Source: Robertkochia marina (GTDB lineage: Bacteria; Bacteroidota; Bacteroidia; Flavobacteriales; Flavobacteriaceae). From it: a stretch of 64,000 bases of DNA. The notes beneath the pieces are model-generated. The model was not told the origin of the DNA. It did no database searches and saw only the letters and a program-made list of their open reading frames with translations. A program made the translations under genes and the position numbers. Each line of letters begins with the position of its first letter. Positions within the stretch are counted from its first letter, which is position 1. This document shows positions 54,586 through 62,577 of this stretch, one piece after another. Location of the stretch: NCBI RefSeq assembly GCF_004799345.1, contig NZ_SSMC01000001.1, positions 186,001 to 250,000 of the forward strand, in the 5' to 3' direction.

Positions 54586-55127
54586 TACCGCATCGCTAAG
54601 CTGGCATCAAGCACTTCCCTGAGATCTACTAACTTGGCGTCAAAATTCCTGGAGTCAAGAAGCGATAAGAAAAGTATATTCCCATCAGGCCCTATCAAAA
54701 CATTCGAAGCCAGCATCACTTCATCACGCGCCAGATCAGGGAGTACATCTTCCGGAGCAAAGGAGGCGGCTACCTTACCATCAAGATCAAGAAGAACAGG
54801 AAAAGAGAAATTAAAACGTTCCTGCAGCTTTTCGGTAACCAGGTCCCTGCATTCTTTGACATCAATAATAAGAACCTCTACGTTACGTCCTTTGTAGTTC
54901 CTGTAGAGTTCTTCAAGGAATGGTGCTTCAGCATTACAAAAGGGGCACCAGGTAGCGGCGAAATGAATCACCAGGTATTTACCACGATAATCCTCAAAAC
55001 TCACCCTGTTACCGTTCAGATCTTCTAATTCAAATGAGGGCGCTATACCCAGGTGTTCTTCCTGTGCTATTACAGGGGAAGCCAACAACAATATGATCGG
55101 CAAGAACACCAAACAGATCGACTTCAT
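54585..55127 (-). CDS. TlpA/ResA-like periplasmic thioredoxin
   Basis: A 180-residue exported thioredoxin-fold protein with signal peptide ending near residue 22. The active site is WCPFC (in FAATWCPFCNAEAPF), and a cis-Pro loop is present (ASNVLIGPDGNI). Central additions are typical of TlpA/ResA-type reductases. It shares one base with the DsbD-N-like gene downstream. Physiological partner unknown. Confidence 0.88.
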   Translation of the reverse strand: MKSICLVFLPIILLLASPVIAQEEHLGIAPSFELEDLNGNRVSFEDYRGKYLVIHFAATWCPFCNAEAPFLEELYRNYKGRNVEVLIIDVKECRDLVTEKLQERFNFSFPVLLDLDGKVAASFAPEDVLPDLARDEVMLASNVLIGPDGNILFLSLLDSRNFDAKLVDLREVLDASLAMR

Positions 55128-55276
55128 TATTTATTGGTTTTCAGTTACTTATAAAGATACAAACTCCTGAATCAGCACACAAAGTATTCGTAAAACCAAG
55201 CCTGATCAACCAGGACAAATACACATGTATGTCATTGATTTTAGGTAACTTAACGCAATGATAATAATCCAGCCAT

Positions 55277-55786
55277 ATGAAAACTTTTCTATCTATTCTT
55301 TTTGCAGCCCTGATCATTGTTTCGTGCCAACAACCGGAAGCACCAAAAGAACCGGAGATCGTTACAGATGAAGACCTTCGTACTCTCATTAACCAAAAGA
55401 ACAACACCCTTGAACAACTCTATGCCGATGGAGATATCGATTCTGCGGCCACCTATTTTGCAGATAATGTTATTCAAATGCCTCCGAACGCCCCGGCTAT
55501 GAAAGGTATTCAAGCTTATAAAGAGGAGTGGAAAAAAAGTATTTCCATGGGTAAATGGCTTTTTAACCTCGAAGCACAGGAAGTAAGACGAAGCGGTCCG
55601 ATGGCCGTAGAACTGGGAACCTACACCCTGAAATTTGAACCCAATGAAAATGCCCCCATGCCCGGTTTCGACGATCATGGGCATTACGTGGTATTATGGG
55701 AAAAACAAAATGATGAATGGAAGATCGTATGGGATGCACCCGTGAGTGAGGTGCCCTTACCCATGTCAATGCCTCAAGAAGAATAA
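55277..55786 (+). CDS. Lipoprotein of the SnoaL/DUF4440 (NTF2-like) family
   Basis: A 169-residue predicted lipoprotein: signal peptide with lipobox IVSC (Cys near residue 17). Residues about 36-160 show the NTF2-like cone fold: DGDIDSAATYFADNVIQMPPNAP, then GHYVVLWEKQNDEWKIVWD. This is the DUF4440/SnoaL-type pattern. Function unknown; possibly a ligand-binding or ketosteroid-isomerase-like activity. Confidence 0.85.
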   Translation: MKTFLSILFAALIIVSCQQPEAPKEPEIVTDEDLRTLINQKNNTLEQLYADGDIDSAATYFADNVIQMPPNAPAMKGIQAYKEEWKKSISMGKWLFNLEAQEVRRSGPMAVELGTYTLKFEPNENAPMPGFDDHGHYVVLWEKQNDEWKIVWDAPVSEVPLPMSMPQEE

Positions 55787-55822
55787 ATTGCCTATATTCG
55801 TTATAGTAAAACCCTTAATCTT

Positions 55823-56002
55823 ATGAAAACTTATTTATCCCTTCTTATGGCGCTCCTGTTTCTCAGTACGAGTTGCAGAACGATCATTGTACCGGCTAAT
55901 AATGCCAAAGCACCTCCCGGACAGGTCAAAAAAGTAACGGGAGCAAAATCAGCCAAGGCCTATGCCCCCGGGCAACAAAAGAAGAACAACAGAAACAATT
56001 AA
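55823..56002 (+). CDS. Small lipoprotein with PPGQ-KK / APGQ-KK repeat motif
   Basis: A 59-residue exported lipoprotein (lipobox STSC, Cys18). The mature 40 residues contain PPGQVKK and APGQQKK, two similar units 15 residues apart joined by VTGAKSAKAY. I recall short Bacteroidota proteins with this pattern, sometimes labelled quinol oxidase subunit 4, but have no basis for that function. Strongly basic and Gly/Pro-rich, likely surface or periplasmic. Below usual length cut-offs. A terminator follows directly. Confidence 0.82.
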   Translation: MKTYLSLLMALLFLSTSCRTIIVPANNAKAPPGQVKKVTGAKSAKAYAPGQQKKNNRNN

Positions 56003-56004
56003 TT

Positions 56005-56036
56005 AAAAAACCGGATCAAATTCCGGTTTTTTTATG
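56005..56036 (+). terminator. Intrinsic terminator after the small lipoprotein
   Basis: AAAAAACCGGA-tcaaat-TCCGG (56011-56015, 56022-56026) followed by TTTTTTT on the plus strand, just after the stop codon. Confidence 0.88.
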
Positions 56037-56118
56037 TCCACTCCACAGATATTTCAACCACAGGCTCCTCATTATTAACACATTATTGTTATTTTTAGCT
56101 AAGACCAGCAATAGAGCC

Positions 56119-57279
56119 ATGATTATAACAAGCAAAATCATCACCGAATTTCTGCAGATCAGACAGGCCACCGATGAGATCTGCGCCCCCCTGAAAATTG
56201 AAGACTATGTAGTACAACCCGTGGTTGACGTTTCTCCTCCTAAATGGCATTTAGGTCATACCACATGGTTCTTTGAAGAGTTTATCCTGGTAAAGTTCAA
56301 GCCGGGCTACGAACCCTATGACAACCGTTATAAGTATATCTTCAACAGCTATTACGAAACAGCCGGAGATCATATTCTGCGCACCAAGAGAGGTAATCTA
56401 ACCCGCCCTACGGTTGAAGAAGTATATGCCTACAGGGATTTTGTAACCCAACAACTGGCCGAATTCCTGGAAGACCAACTCACCGAGGAGATTCACCGGA
56501 TGGTTACCCTGGGCATGCATCATGAGCAACAGCACCAGGAACTGCTAATATCTGATATCAAATACATACTCGGACACAATCCGTTATTGCCCAGGTATTC
56601 CCAAACTTTTGAGGAGCATCAAGCTGAAAAACAGAAGGAGAAATGGTATCGTATTGATAAGGGTGTGTACGAAATAGGTCATAAAGGCGATACATTTTGT
56701 TTTGACAATGAAAAAGGGGCTCACAAGGTATATCTCCACCCTTACCGAATAAGCAACAAGCTGGTGACCAATGCAGAATACCTGGAGTTTATGAATTCAG
56801 GAGGCTATGACACAGTTACCCTTTGGCATTCTGACGGTTGGGAATGGAAAAAAAGCAACAAAATAAAAGCTCCGCTGTACTGGTACTGGCATAAGAACCG
56901 ATGGAAACATTACACCCTAAAAGGATTTAAGGAAATTGACCCGGAAACTCCGGTAACCCATATTTCTTATTACGAAGCCTTTGCCTTTGCACAATGGAAA
57001 GGAAAACGCCTTCCCACTGAATTTGAATGGGAGATTGCCCAGGAATATTTTGACTGGGGCAAACGCTGGGAATGGACTGAAAGCGCCTATTTGCCTTATC
57101 CAAACTTTGAAAAAGCTGAAGGCCCCCTGGGCGAGTACAACGGAAAATTCATGGTCAACCAAAAGGTACTCAGAGGAGCCTCTGTAGCCACCTCAAAAGC
57201 ACATAGCCGAAACACGTACAGAAACTTTTTTCAACCGCATTTAAGATGGCAATATACCGGCATCAGACTTGTTGAATAA
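56119..57279 (+). CDS. egtB: EgtB-type sulfoxide synthase (ergothioneine pathway)
   Basis: A 386-residue non-haem iron enzyme that joins trimethylhistidine (hercynine) to a cysteine-type thiol with oxygen. N-terminal DinB-like domain (about 15-160) shows the iron ligands: His in PPKWHLGHTTWFFEEF and HHEQQHQE near residue 145. C-terminal FGE-sulfatase domain follows (GHKGDTFCFDNE, RLPTEFEWE, and RNFFQPHLRWQYTG at the end). The frame is open to 56086, but the ATG at 56119 gives a family-like N-terminus. Its neighbour egtD supplies hercynine. Whether it uses cysteine or gamma-glutamyl-cysteine is not known. Confidence 0.92.
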   Translation: MIITSKIITEFLQIRQATDEICAPLKIEDYVVQPVVDVSPPKWHLGHTTWFFEEFILVKFKPGYEPYDNRYKYIFNSYYETAGDHILRTKRGNLTRPTVEEVYAYRDFVTQQLAEFLEDQLTEEIHRMVTLGMHHEQQHQELLISDIKYILGHNPLLPRYSQTFEEHQAEKQKEKWYRIDKGVYEIGHKGDTFCFDNEKGAHKVYLHPYRISNKLVTNAEYLEFMNSGGYDTVTLWHSDGWEWKKSNKIKAPLYWYWHKNRWKHYTLKGFKEIDPETPVTHISYYEAFAFAQWKGKRLPTEFEWEIAQEYFDWGKRWEWTESAYLPYPNFEKAEGPLGEYNGKFMVNQKVLRGASVATSKAHSRNTYRNFFQPHLRWQYTGIRLVE

Positions 57280-57288
57280 TGCAACTCC

Positions 57289-58263
57289 ATGAGCACACAA
57301 GAATCACCCATTGAGCTGGTAACTGCCTTTGAAAAGGACGTATATGAAGGGTTGACAACTTTTCCGAAATTCTTGTATTCCAAATACATTTATGACAAGA
57401 CCGGAGACGAACTCTTCCAAAAGATCATGGAGTTACCGGAATACTACCTTACCCGTGCAGAATTCAGTATCCTGAAAAACAATACTGCTGAGATCGCCGA
57501 TATCTTTGAGCATCCACTGGGTTTTGACCTTATCGAGCTTGGGGCAGGTGACGGTAAAAAAACAAGGATCATTCTGAGAGAGCTTCTTGAACGCTCAGCA
57601 GCCTTTAGCTACATTCCCATTGATATCAGCCAGAATTCCCTTGATGAATTGGTTAAAAACCTTAAAAATGAGTTCAGTGACCTGAAGGTTCTCCCGCAAC
57701 AAGGCATGTATTTTGAAGTATTAGAGAAATTGTCTTCTTATAACCGAAGGAAGAAGGTGATCATGGTACTTGGCTCCAACATCGGGAATCTTTTACACCC
57801 AAAAGCCATTTCCTTCTTAAAAAATATTGAACAAAGTATGTCGGCCTCTGACATGCTCTTTATGGGGTTTGACCAGAAGAAAGACCCACAAACCATTCTT
57901 AATGCATACAACGACTCCCAGGGTGTTACGGCCGATTTCAATAAGAATCTGTTATACCGAATAAACAGGGAATTGGATGGCAACTTCCAACCTGAGAAAT
58001 TCACCCATTGGGAATCCTATGACCCTGAAACAGGTACCGCTAAAAGCTTCCTGGTAGCTACCGAAGCTATGAAAGTTGTTCTTAAAAAGATAAGGCTTAC
58101 AGTTGAGTTTGAACAATGGGAGACCATACACACTGAGATCTCTCAAAAATACGATGATAACACCGTTGCCTGGCTTGCAGAACAGGCAGCCCTAAGGATA
58201 GAGAAAATATTTGCTCTCGATAATAAGGGCTATAAAAATTATGTCTTCAAAAAGCGGGCATAA
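57289..58263 (+). CDS. egtD: L-histidine N(alpha)-methyltransferase EgtD
   Basis: Makes hercynine by three SAM-dependent methylations of histidine. The 324-residue chain shows EYYLTRAEFSILKN, the SAM-binding loop DLIELGAGDGKKT, then LGSNIGNL and DSQGVTADFNKNLLYRIN, all typical of EgtD. It starts nine bases after egtB and is followed 15 bases later by a DUF5996-like gene; the three form one transcription unit. Confidence 0.94.
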   Translation: MSTQESPIELVTAFEKDVYEGLTTFPKFLYSKYIYDKTGDELFQKIMELPEYYLTRAEFSILKNNTAEIADIFEHPLGFDLIELGAGDGKKTRIILRELLERSAAFSYIPIDISQNSLDELVKNLKNEFSDLKVLPQQGMYFEVLEKLSSYNRRKKVIMVLGSNIGNLLHPKAISFLKNIEQSMSASDMLFMGFDQKKDPQTILNAYNDSQGVTADFNKNLLYRINRELDGNFQPEKFTHWESYDPETGTAKSFLVATEAMKVVLKKIRLTVEFEQWETIHTEISQKYDDNTVAWLAEQAALRIEKIFALDNKGYKNYVFKKRA

Positions 58264-58278
58264 GTAACCAAGGTCATC

Positions 58279-59058
58279 ATGGAACAGAATACACTTCTTA
58301 ACAGTCATCAAGGCAAGCTGCATCACCTCGCACAATTTGTCGCTGCCTTCGGAGCGAGCTATTTGGTGCCGCAAGAAGATCATAGCGAGCAAAGCATGTC
58401 ATGGAATATTGCCGAAAGTGCCCTGCAATCTCAAAAGGTAGACAACACCCGTATCAGCCTGGAATATCCTCAACTTATGTTATACATTATTCACGATAAT
58501 GAGCGCCATGCTTTTGACCCGCTCGGTGCTGCAAGGGGCGATATTGAAAGCTGGGTCAGGGAAACACTTTCTTCTATCGGGATGGACCCCGGTAAATATT
58601 CACTTGACCTCGGGTTTACCATCAGTACTCCCGAAGACAGCTTTATCAGCCTTGACACTGATGATGAAAAGATCTTGCTGCAATTAACCGAAGAACGCAA
58701 CATAGCACAAAAAGCCCTGGAAGCAATTAAAACCAACTCAGAGATGGCCTCATCTGAGATCGCTGTCTGGCCGCATCATTTTGATACCGGCATGCTGCTT
58801 TATAAAAACGAGAAAAAAGACCAGGGATACAGCTTAGGCTATGCCCCTGCCGACGAGGTATCTGATGTACCCTACTTTTATGCCTCTCACTGGCCCGAAG
58901 ACCTGCTGACCAACAAAGAAATGCCGGCCCTGAAGCATGGGTTCTGGCATAGGGAATCATGGAAGGGAGCAAAAATCCCTGTAGACCGGGCCCTGGATCT
59001 GCAGGTGATCACCCGTTTCTACAGGGAATATATCTCTGTAATGAACAATATAACCTGA
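58279..59058 (+). CDS. DUF5996-like protein in the ergothioneine cluster
   Basis: A 259-residue cytoplasmic protein of unknown function. The C-terminal half has WPHHFDTGMLLY near residue 160, then YAPADEVSDVPYFY and a terminal ESWKGAKIPVDRAL, the His/Asp-rich pattern I associate with DUF5996. The N-terminal half has no recognised domain. The WPHHFD motif could bind a metal. It is the third gene after egtB-egtD with a 15-base gap, so a role in thiol-histidine metabolism is likely, but no reaction can be named. Confidence 0.8.
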   Translation: MEQNTLLNSHQGKLHHLAQFVAAFGASYLVPQEDHSEQSMSWNIAESALQSQKVDNTRISLEYPQLMLYIIHDNERHAFDPLGAARGDIESWVRETLSSIGMDPGKYSLDLGFTISTPEDSFISLDTDDEKILLQLTEERNIAQKALEAIKTNSEMASSEIAVWPHHFDTGMLLYKNEKKDQGYSLGYAPADEVSDVPYFYASHWPEDLLTNKEMPALKHGFWHRESWKGAKIPVDRALDLQVITRFYREYISVMNNIT

Positions 59059-59059
59059 A

Positions 59060-59356
59060 TTAAACGCTCAGTACTGCATTTTCTGCACCGGCGTAATCGT
59101 TCCAACGATAATCGTCAGCCTCTTGCTCATTTACGTAAGCTCCGTCGATGATATAACGAAACTCATATGATTGCTCTACAGGAAGGTCAAGGGTTGTTTT
59201 AAAGTTTCCGTTCTTTAGTTTTTTTAAGGTAGCTCCTTTAGGGTTCCACTCATTAAAATCTCCGACTACTTCAACTTTCTTTGCCTCAGCAGCAGGAACG
59301 GTAAATGTAACTTTGCAAACCGGTTTTGATTTAAGATACTGTTTAGTGATTGCCAT
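59060..59356 (-). CDS. Stand-alone isoamylase-type E-set domain (CBM48-like)
   Basis: A 98-residue protein, one immunoglobulin-like domain: VCKVTFTVPAAEAKKVEVVGDFNEWNPKG and FRYIIDG are typical of the carbohydrate-binding CBM48/AMPK-beta E-set. No catalytic domain. The ATG at 59356 is preferred to an upstream in-frame start at 59413. Possibly binds glycogen or another alpha-glucan; partner unknown. Its stop is two bases from the convergent DUF5996-like gene. Confidence 0.88.
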   Translation of the reverse strand: MAITKQYLKSKPVCKVTFTVPAAEAKKVEVVGDFNEWNPKGATLKKLKNGNFKTTLDLPVEQSYEFRYIIDGAYVNEQEADDYRWNDYAGAENAVLSV

Positions 59357-59509
59357 GGTATTGAATTTAATTGTTTGAGGGAACAAATTTAGCACTTCGA
59401 ACGTCCCAAACAACTGCTTTACAAATAATTACCAATTTCTTAAAATTAGGAGACTTAAAATTCCATTTTGATAATATTATCCGTTTCGTTCGAGATATCA
59501 CTAACGGAC

Positions 59510-60601
59510 TCAGGTATGCTTTAACACATTAACAACAGCATCTACATCCTTCAGGGAATTGTAGAAATGAAAACCTATACGTAAGCGTCCTCCCCTGATG
59601 GCAAAATCCACCCGACGTTCACTTAAGACCGAAAGCTGTTTATCAGTAACCTTTATAGCATAAAAGGTGCCATGAGCAGACCTGCCGCATAGCTCCTCTT
59701 CAAGAAATCCAAGACCTAAAAGATGCTCCCGGGCATAGTCACATACCTTTTTAATCTTCTCTTCGATCAGGGGCATTCCTGTTTGTTCTAAAAGCCCGAT
59801 AGCATGATGTAAACTCCCCATGCTCATACTATCAAGATGGCCGGGTTCCAGATGATTTTGCAAATGAGTATTGTGCTTCAGCCAAGGCTCCATACGAGGC
59901 TCCCATTTAACAGTACTGCTGTAAAAAACAGACTGCACCTCCTTTTTTACCAGAAAAAAACCATTTCCGGTTCCTGCCAGTAACCATTTATATCCACTTA
60001 CCCCCAACACATCTATTCCTGAATCGAAAAACTGAAAGGTTTCAGTACCCAGGTATTGGGTGGCATCGGCCATGAAAAGTGTATTCGGGTACCTGGCCTT
60101 TAATCTTTTTATAAGATCAAGATTTATTTTTACCCCATTGAGATACTGAACAATACTGAAGGCAAAAATATCGGGAGCATGCCTTGAAAAATATTCTTCT
60201 ATCTCATCCTCCATACTGAAGGACACATCGATCTTTTCCAGCTTTTCAAAATTTGCGGTGATCACCGGCCAGTTCAAGGAAGGATAATCACCATTAAGCA
60301 GCAACACATGCTTATCCTTTGGCAATCCACCGATCAATACCTTCCATCCAAACGAAAAATTTGGCACCAAAAAGACCTCGTCTGTCGCAGACGAGGTAAA
60401 AGTTGCCACCGAAGACCTTAAAGATGCTATCACCTCAAAAAACCTTTCCTTAAACCGGCTGCCCCCAACTAAATGATCAAGATCATGCTCCTGCCTCCAT
60501 TCCAGCAATGATTCGCTAAGCAGGCCATAGGCCGGCGTATTCAGGTAGGTATTTTGGGTGCTGTATGGAAACTGTGAAGAAATCTTATCCAATTGATACA
60601 T
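59510..60601 (-). CDS. Class V PLP-dependent aminotransferase-fold enzyme
   Basis: A 363-residue fold-type I PLP enzyme. The cofactor lysine is in GVSGYKWLLAGTG near residue 210; ADATQYLGT supplies the Asp that holds the pyridine nitrogen, and the terminal RIGFHFYN has a conserved Arg. Class V includes cysteine desulfurases, kynureninases and the ergothioneine C-S lyase EgtE. Being about 0.5 kb from egtB-egtD, it is a candidate for the missing C-S lyase, but it is on the other strand and substrate is not provable here. Confidence 0.85.
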   Translation of the reverse strand: MYQLDKISSQFPYSTQNTYLNTPAYGLLSESLLEWRQEHDLDHLVGGSRFKERFFEVIASLRSSVATFTSSATDEVFLVPNFSFGWKVLIGGLPKDKHVLLLNGDYPSLNWPVITANFEKLEKIDVSFSMEDEIEEYFSRHAPDIFAFSIVQYLNGVKINLDLIKRLKARYPNTLFMADATQYLGTETFQFFDSGIDVLGVSGYKWLLAGTGNGFFLVKKEVQSVFYSSTVKWEPRMEPWLKHNTHLQNHLEPGHLDSMSMGSLHHAIGLLEQTGMPLIEEKIKKVCDYAREHLLGLGFLEEELCGRSAHGTFYAIKVTDKQLSVLSERRVDFAIRGGRLRIGFHFYNSLKDVDAVVNVLKHT

Positions 60602-60676
60602 AGAAGGATCATTTAAATTGAGTACTCCATTATTTTGAAACGCATTGCTTAACTTTGTGTATTCACCTTAAAGGTA

Positions 60677-61075
60677 ATGATTATGTTCTCAAAAAAGCGC
60701 AACCTTAAAGAGATCGATCCGGAACATCACGAGATGCTTGAGAATGCTCAACGAAGGATTCGACAAAAGAAAAGATTGTATTATCACTTTGTGTTTTTCC
60801 TGCTGGGCAGTGTTGCCATGATCGTATTGAACAAAGTCCTTAAATACGGCGAACAATATGATTGGTTTGTATGGGCCATTGTAGCATGGTGTTTTCTGTT
60901 CATTATACATGTTATCAATGTATATATCACTTCACCCTTCCTGGGGAAAGACTGGGAAAGAGAGCAACGGGAAAAACTCGTCCGCCTTCAAAAAGACAAG
61001 ATCGACCGTATTAAAAAGGAGGTAGAGAAAGCCCACCCCCTCCCTGAAAATCAAATTAAAAAAGACAATACATGA
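60677..61075 (+). CDS. 2TM domain protein
   Basis: A 132-residue membrane protein with two transmembrane helices (about 34-53 and 67-88), charged N-terminus and basic C-terminal helix after the conserved TSPFLGKDWEREQ segment. This is the Bacteroidota 2TM domain, function unknown. The frame starts at an ATG at 60677. A plus-strand TAACTTTG at 60650-60657 may be the -7 element. Its last four bases overlap the folA start (ATGA), so the two are co-translated. Confidence 0.85.
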   Translation: MIMFSKKRNLKEIDPEHHEMLENAQRRIRQKKRLYYHFVFFLLGSVAMIVLNKVLKYGEQYDWFVWAIVAWCFLFIIHVINVYITSPFLGKDWEREQREKLVRLQKDKIDRIKKEVEKAHPLPENQIKKDNT

Positions 61076-61554
61076 TTACCATGATCGCGGCCGCGGCCGA
61101 GAACAATGCCCTGGGTAAAGATAATGACCTGGTATGGCACCTTCCTGACGATTTTAAAAGGTTTAAAGCCCTGACAACAGGTCACCATATCATCATGGGC
61201 AGAAAAACCTTTGAGAGTTTCCCGAAATTATTACCGAACCGTACCCACGTGATCGTAACCCGTCAGGATGATTACCACCCGGAAGGGACCCTGGTGGCAG
61301 ATTCGCTGAAAAAGGCCATTGCACTTTCCGGCCAGGATGAGCAGCCTTTTATTATTGGTGGAGGAGAGATCTATAAACTTGGGATGGAAGTAGCCGACCG
61401 CATAGAGCTTACGCGTGTGCACGGAACCTTTGAGGCCGACACCTTTTTTCCTGAGATCCCTGAAGAAGACTGGAAATTGACTGCAGAAGAATTTCACCCG
61501 GCCGATGACAGACACGAATACGCCTTCACCTACCTCACTTACGAACGCAAATAA
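61072..61554 (+). CDS. folA: Dihydrofolate reductase
   Basis: Reduces dihydrofolate to tetrahydrofolate with NADPH, supplying the cofactor regenerated after ThyA. The 160-residue chain shows IAAAAENNALGKDNDLVWHLPDDF (cofactor loop and catalytic Asp, given here in part), IMGRKTFES and IIGGGEIY. Length is canonical. Overlaps the 2TM gene by four bases and is followed nine bases later by the fructosamine-kinase-like gene. Confidence 0.97.
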   Translation: MITMIAAAAENNALGKDNDLVWHLPDDFKRFKALTTGHHIIMGRKTFESFPKLLPNRTHVIVTRQDDYHPEGTLVADSLKKAIALSGQDEQPFIIGGGEIYKLGMEVADRIELTRVHGTFEADTFFPEIPEEDWKLTAEEFHPADDRHEYAFTYLTYERK

Positions 61555-61563
61555 ATTTCACCA

Positions 61564-62403
61564 ATGTTGCCTTCAAGGGATATTATTGAAGCCTTAATCC
61601 CTGTTACCAATGACCCCCAACCGGGAATAACCCCGCTGCACGGAGGAGATATCAATTCGGTATATCTTGTAACATCTCCAAGTATACAGACCGTTTTGAA
61701 AACCAATCACAAAGTGTACCCCGGCATGTTTCCTGCCGAGGCCAGGGGTTTGGAAGCCCTTAGAATTGCAAACGCCTTCAGGATTCCGGAGGTTTTACAG
61801 GTTTCTGAGGAATATCTGCTACTGGAATATATTCCTGAAGGTCAAAAGCAACTTGTGAGCGCTGAAACTTATGGCCGAAGCCTCGCCGGGCTTCATCTCA
61901 ACCAGCAGAAAACCTTTGGCTTTACTACGAATAACTATATAGGGAGCCTGCCTCAAAGCAACGGCAATCATGATCATGGAGCTGACTTTTACCGGGAAGA
62001 AAGACTGCTGCCACAATTTGAAGCAGCCCTCAACAAGGGATATCGGTTTAAAAACCTGGAAGTTTTTTTAAAGCAGTTGGAAAACCTGATTCCGGAAGAA
62101 AAGCCCTCCTTAATTCACGGCGATCTATGGGGCGGCAATTATATGGTAAGCCACAAAGGCGAACCATGCCTTATAGATCCGGCAACCTGCTTTGCGCATC
62201 GGGAGATGGATCACGCCATGATGGCACTTTTCGGTGGGTTTCCTTCCAATTACATTGCTGCTTATAATGAAGTCTACCCCCTGACTGCCGGCTGGGAATC
62301 AAGAATACCCCTGTGGCAGTTGTATTATATGCTGGTACATCTCAACATATTCGGATCGGGATACTATTCCAGATGTGTACAGATCATGAAGAAGTATCTC
62401 TGA
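61564..62403 (+). CDS. Fructosamine kinase family protein
   Basis: A 279-residue protein of the aminoglycoside phosphotransferase/choline kinase fold. The catalytic loop is LIHGDLWGGNYMV near residue 180, and the metal-binding LIDPATCFAHREMDHAM follows. Bacterial members phosphorylate Amadori products such as fructoselysine, repairing glycated amines; substrate here is not known. Third gene of the 2TM-folA group. Confidence 0.9.
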   Translation: MLPSRDIIEALIPVTNDPQPGITPLHGGDINSVYLVTSPSIQTVLKTNHKVYPGMFPAEARGLEALRIANAFRIPEVLQVSEEYLLLEYIPEGQKQLVSAETYGRSLAGLHLNQQKTFGFTTNNYIGSLPQSNGNHDHGADFYREERLLPQFEAALNKGYRFKNLEVFLKQLENLIPEEKPSLIHGDLWGGNYMVSHKGEPCLIDPATCFAHREMDHAMMALFGGFPSNYIAAYNEVYPLTAGWESRIPLWQLYYMLVHLNIFGSGYYSRCVQIMKKYL

Positions 62404-62442
62404 TAGGCATGCCATTTTGCGGATTGGAATTTCTTATCAACA

Positions 62443-62550
62443 GGCTAAGGACTAAGGAGTTAAGAAGCAAAGGAGCAAAGAAGCGAAGGGGTTAAGGGGC
62501 TAGGCCAAAGAAGCTAAGAGGTAAAGAAGCTAAGGAGCGAAGAGATTAAT
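62443..62550. repeat. Degenerate 8-bp tandem repeat (CTAAGGAG family)
   Basis: About a dozen units such as ctaaggag, ttaagaag, caaaggag, cgaagggg, ctaagagg, ctaaggag, period 8 with single-base slips. It fills the gap between the fructosamine-kinase-like gene and convergent murI. It is purine-rich on the plus strand, with no coding potential seen. Confidence 0.75.
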
Positions 62551-62577
62551 GAAGGTACCGGGAAAAAGACGTACGAC

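Noticed and set aside
62443-62550. CRISPR array
   Set aside because: Units are 8 bp, degenerate and without spacers; no cas gene in the window.
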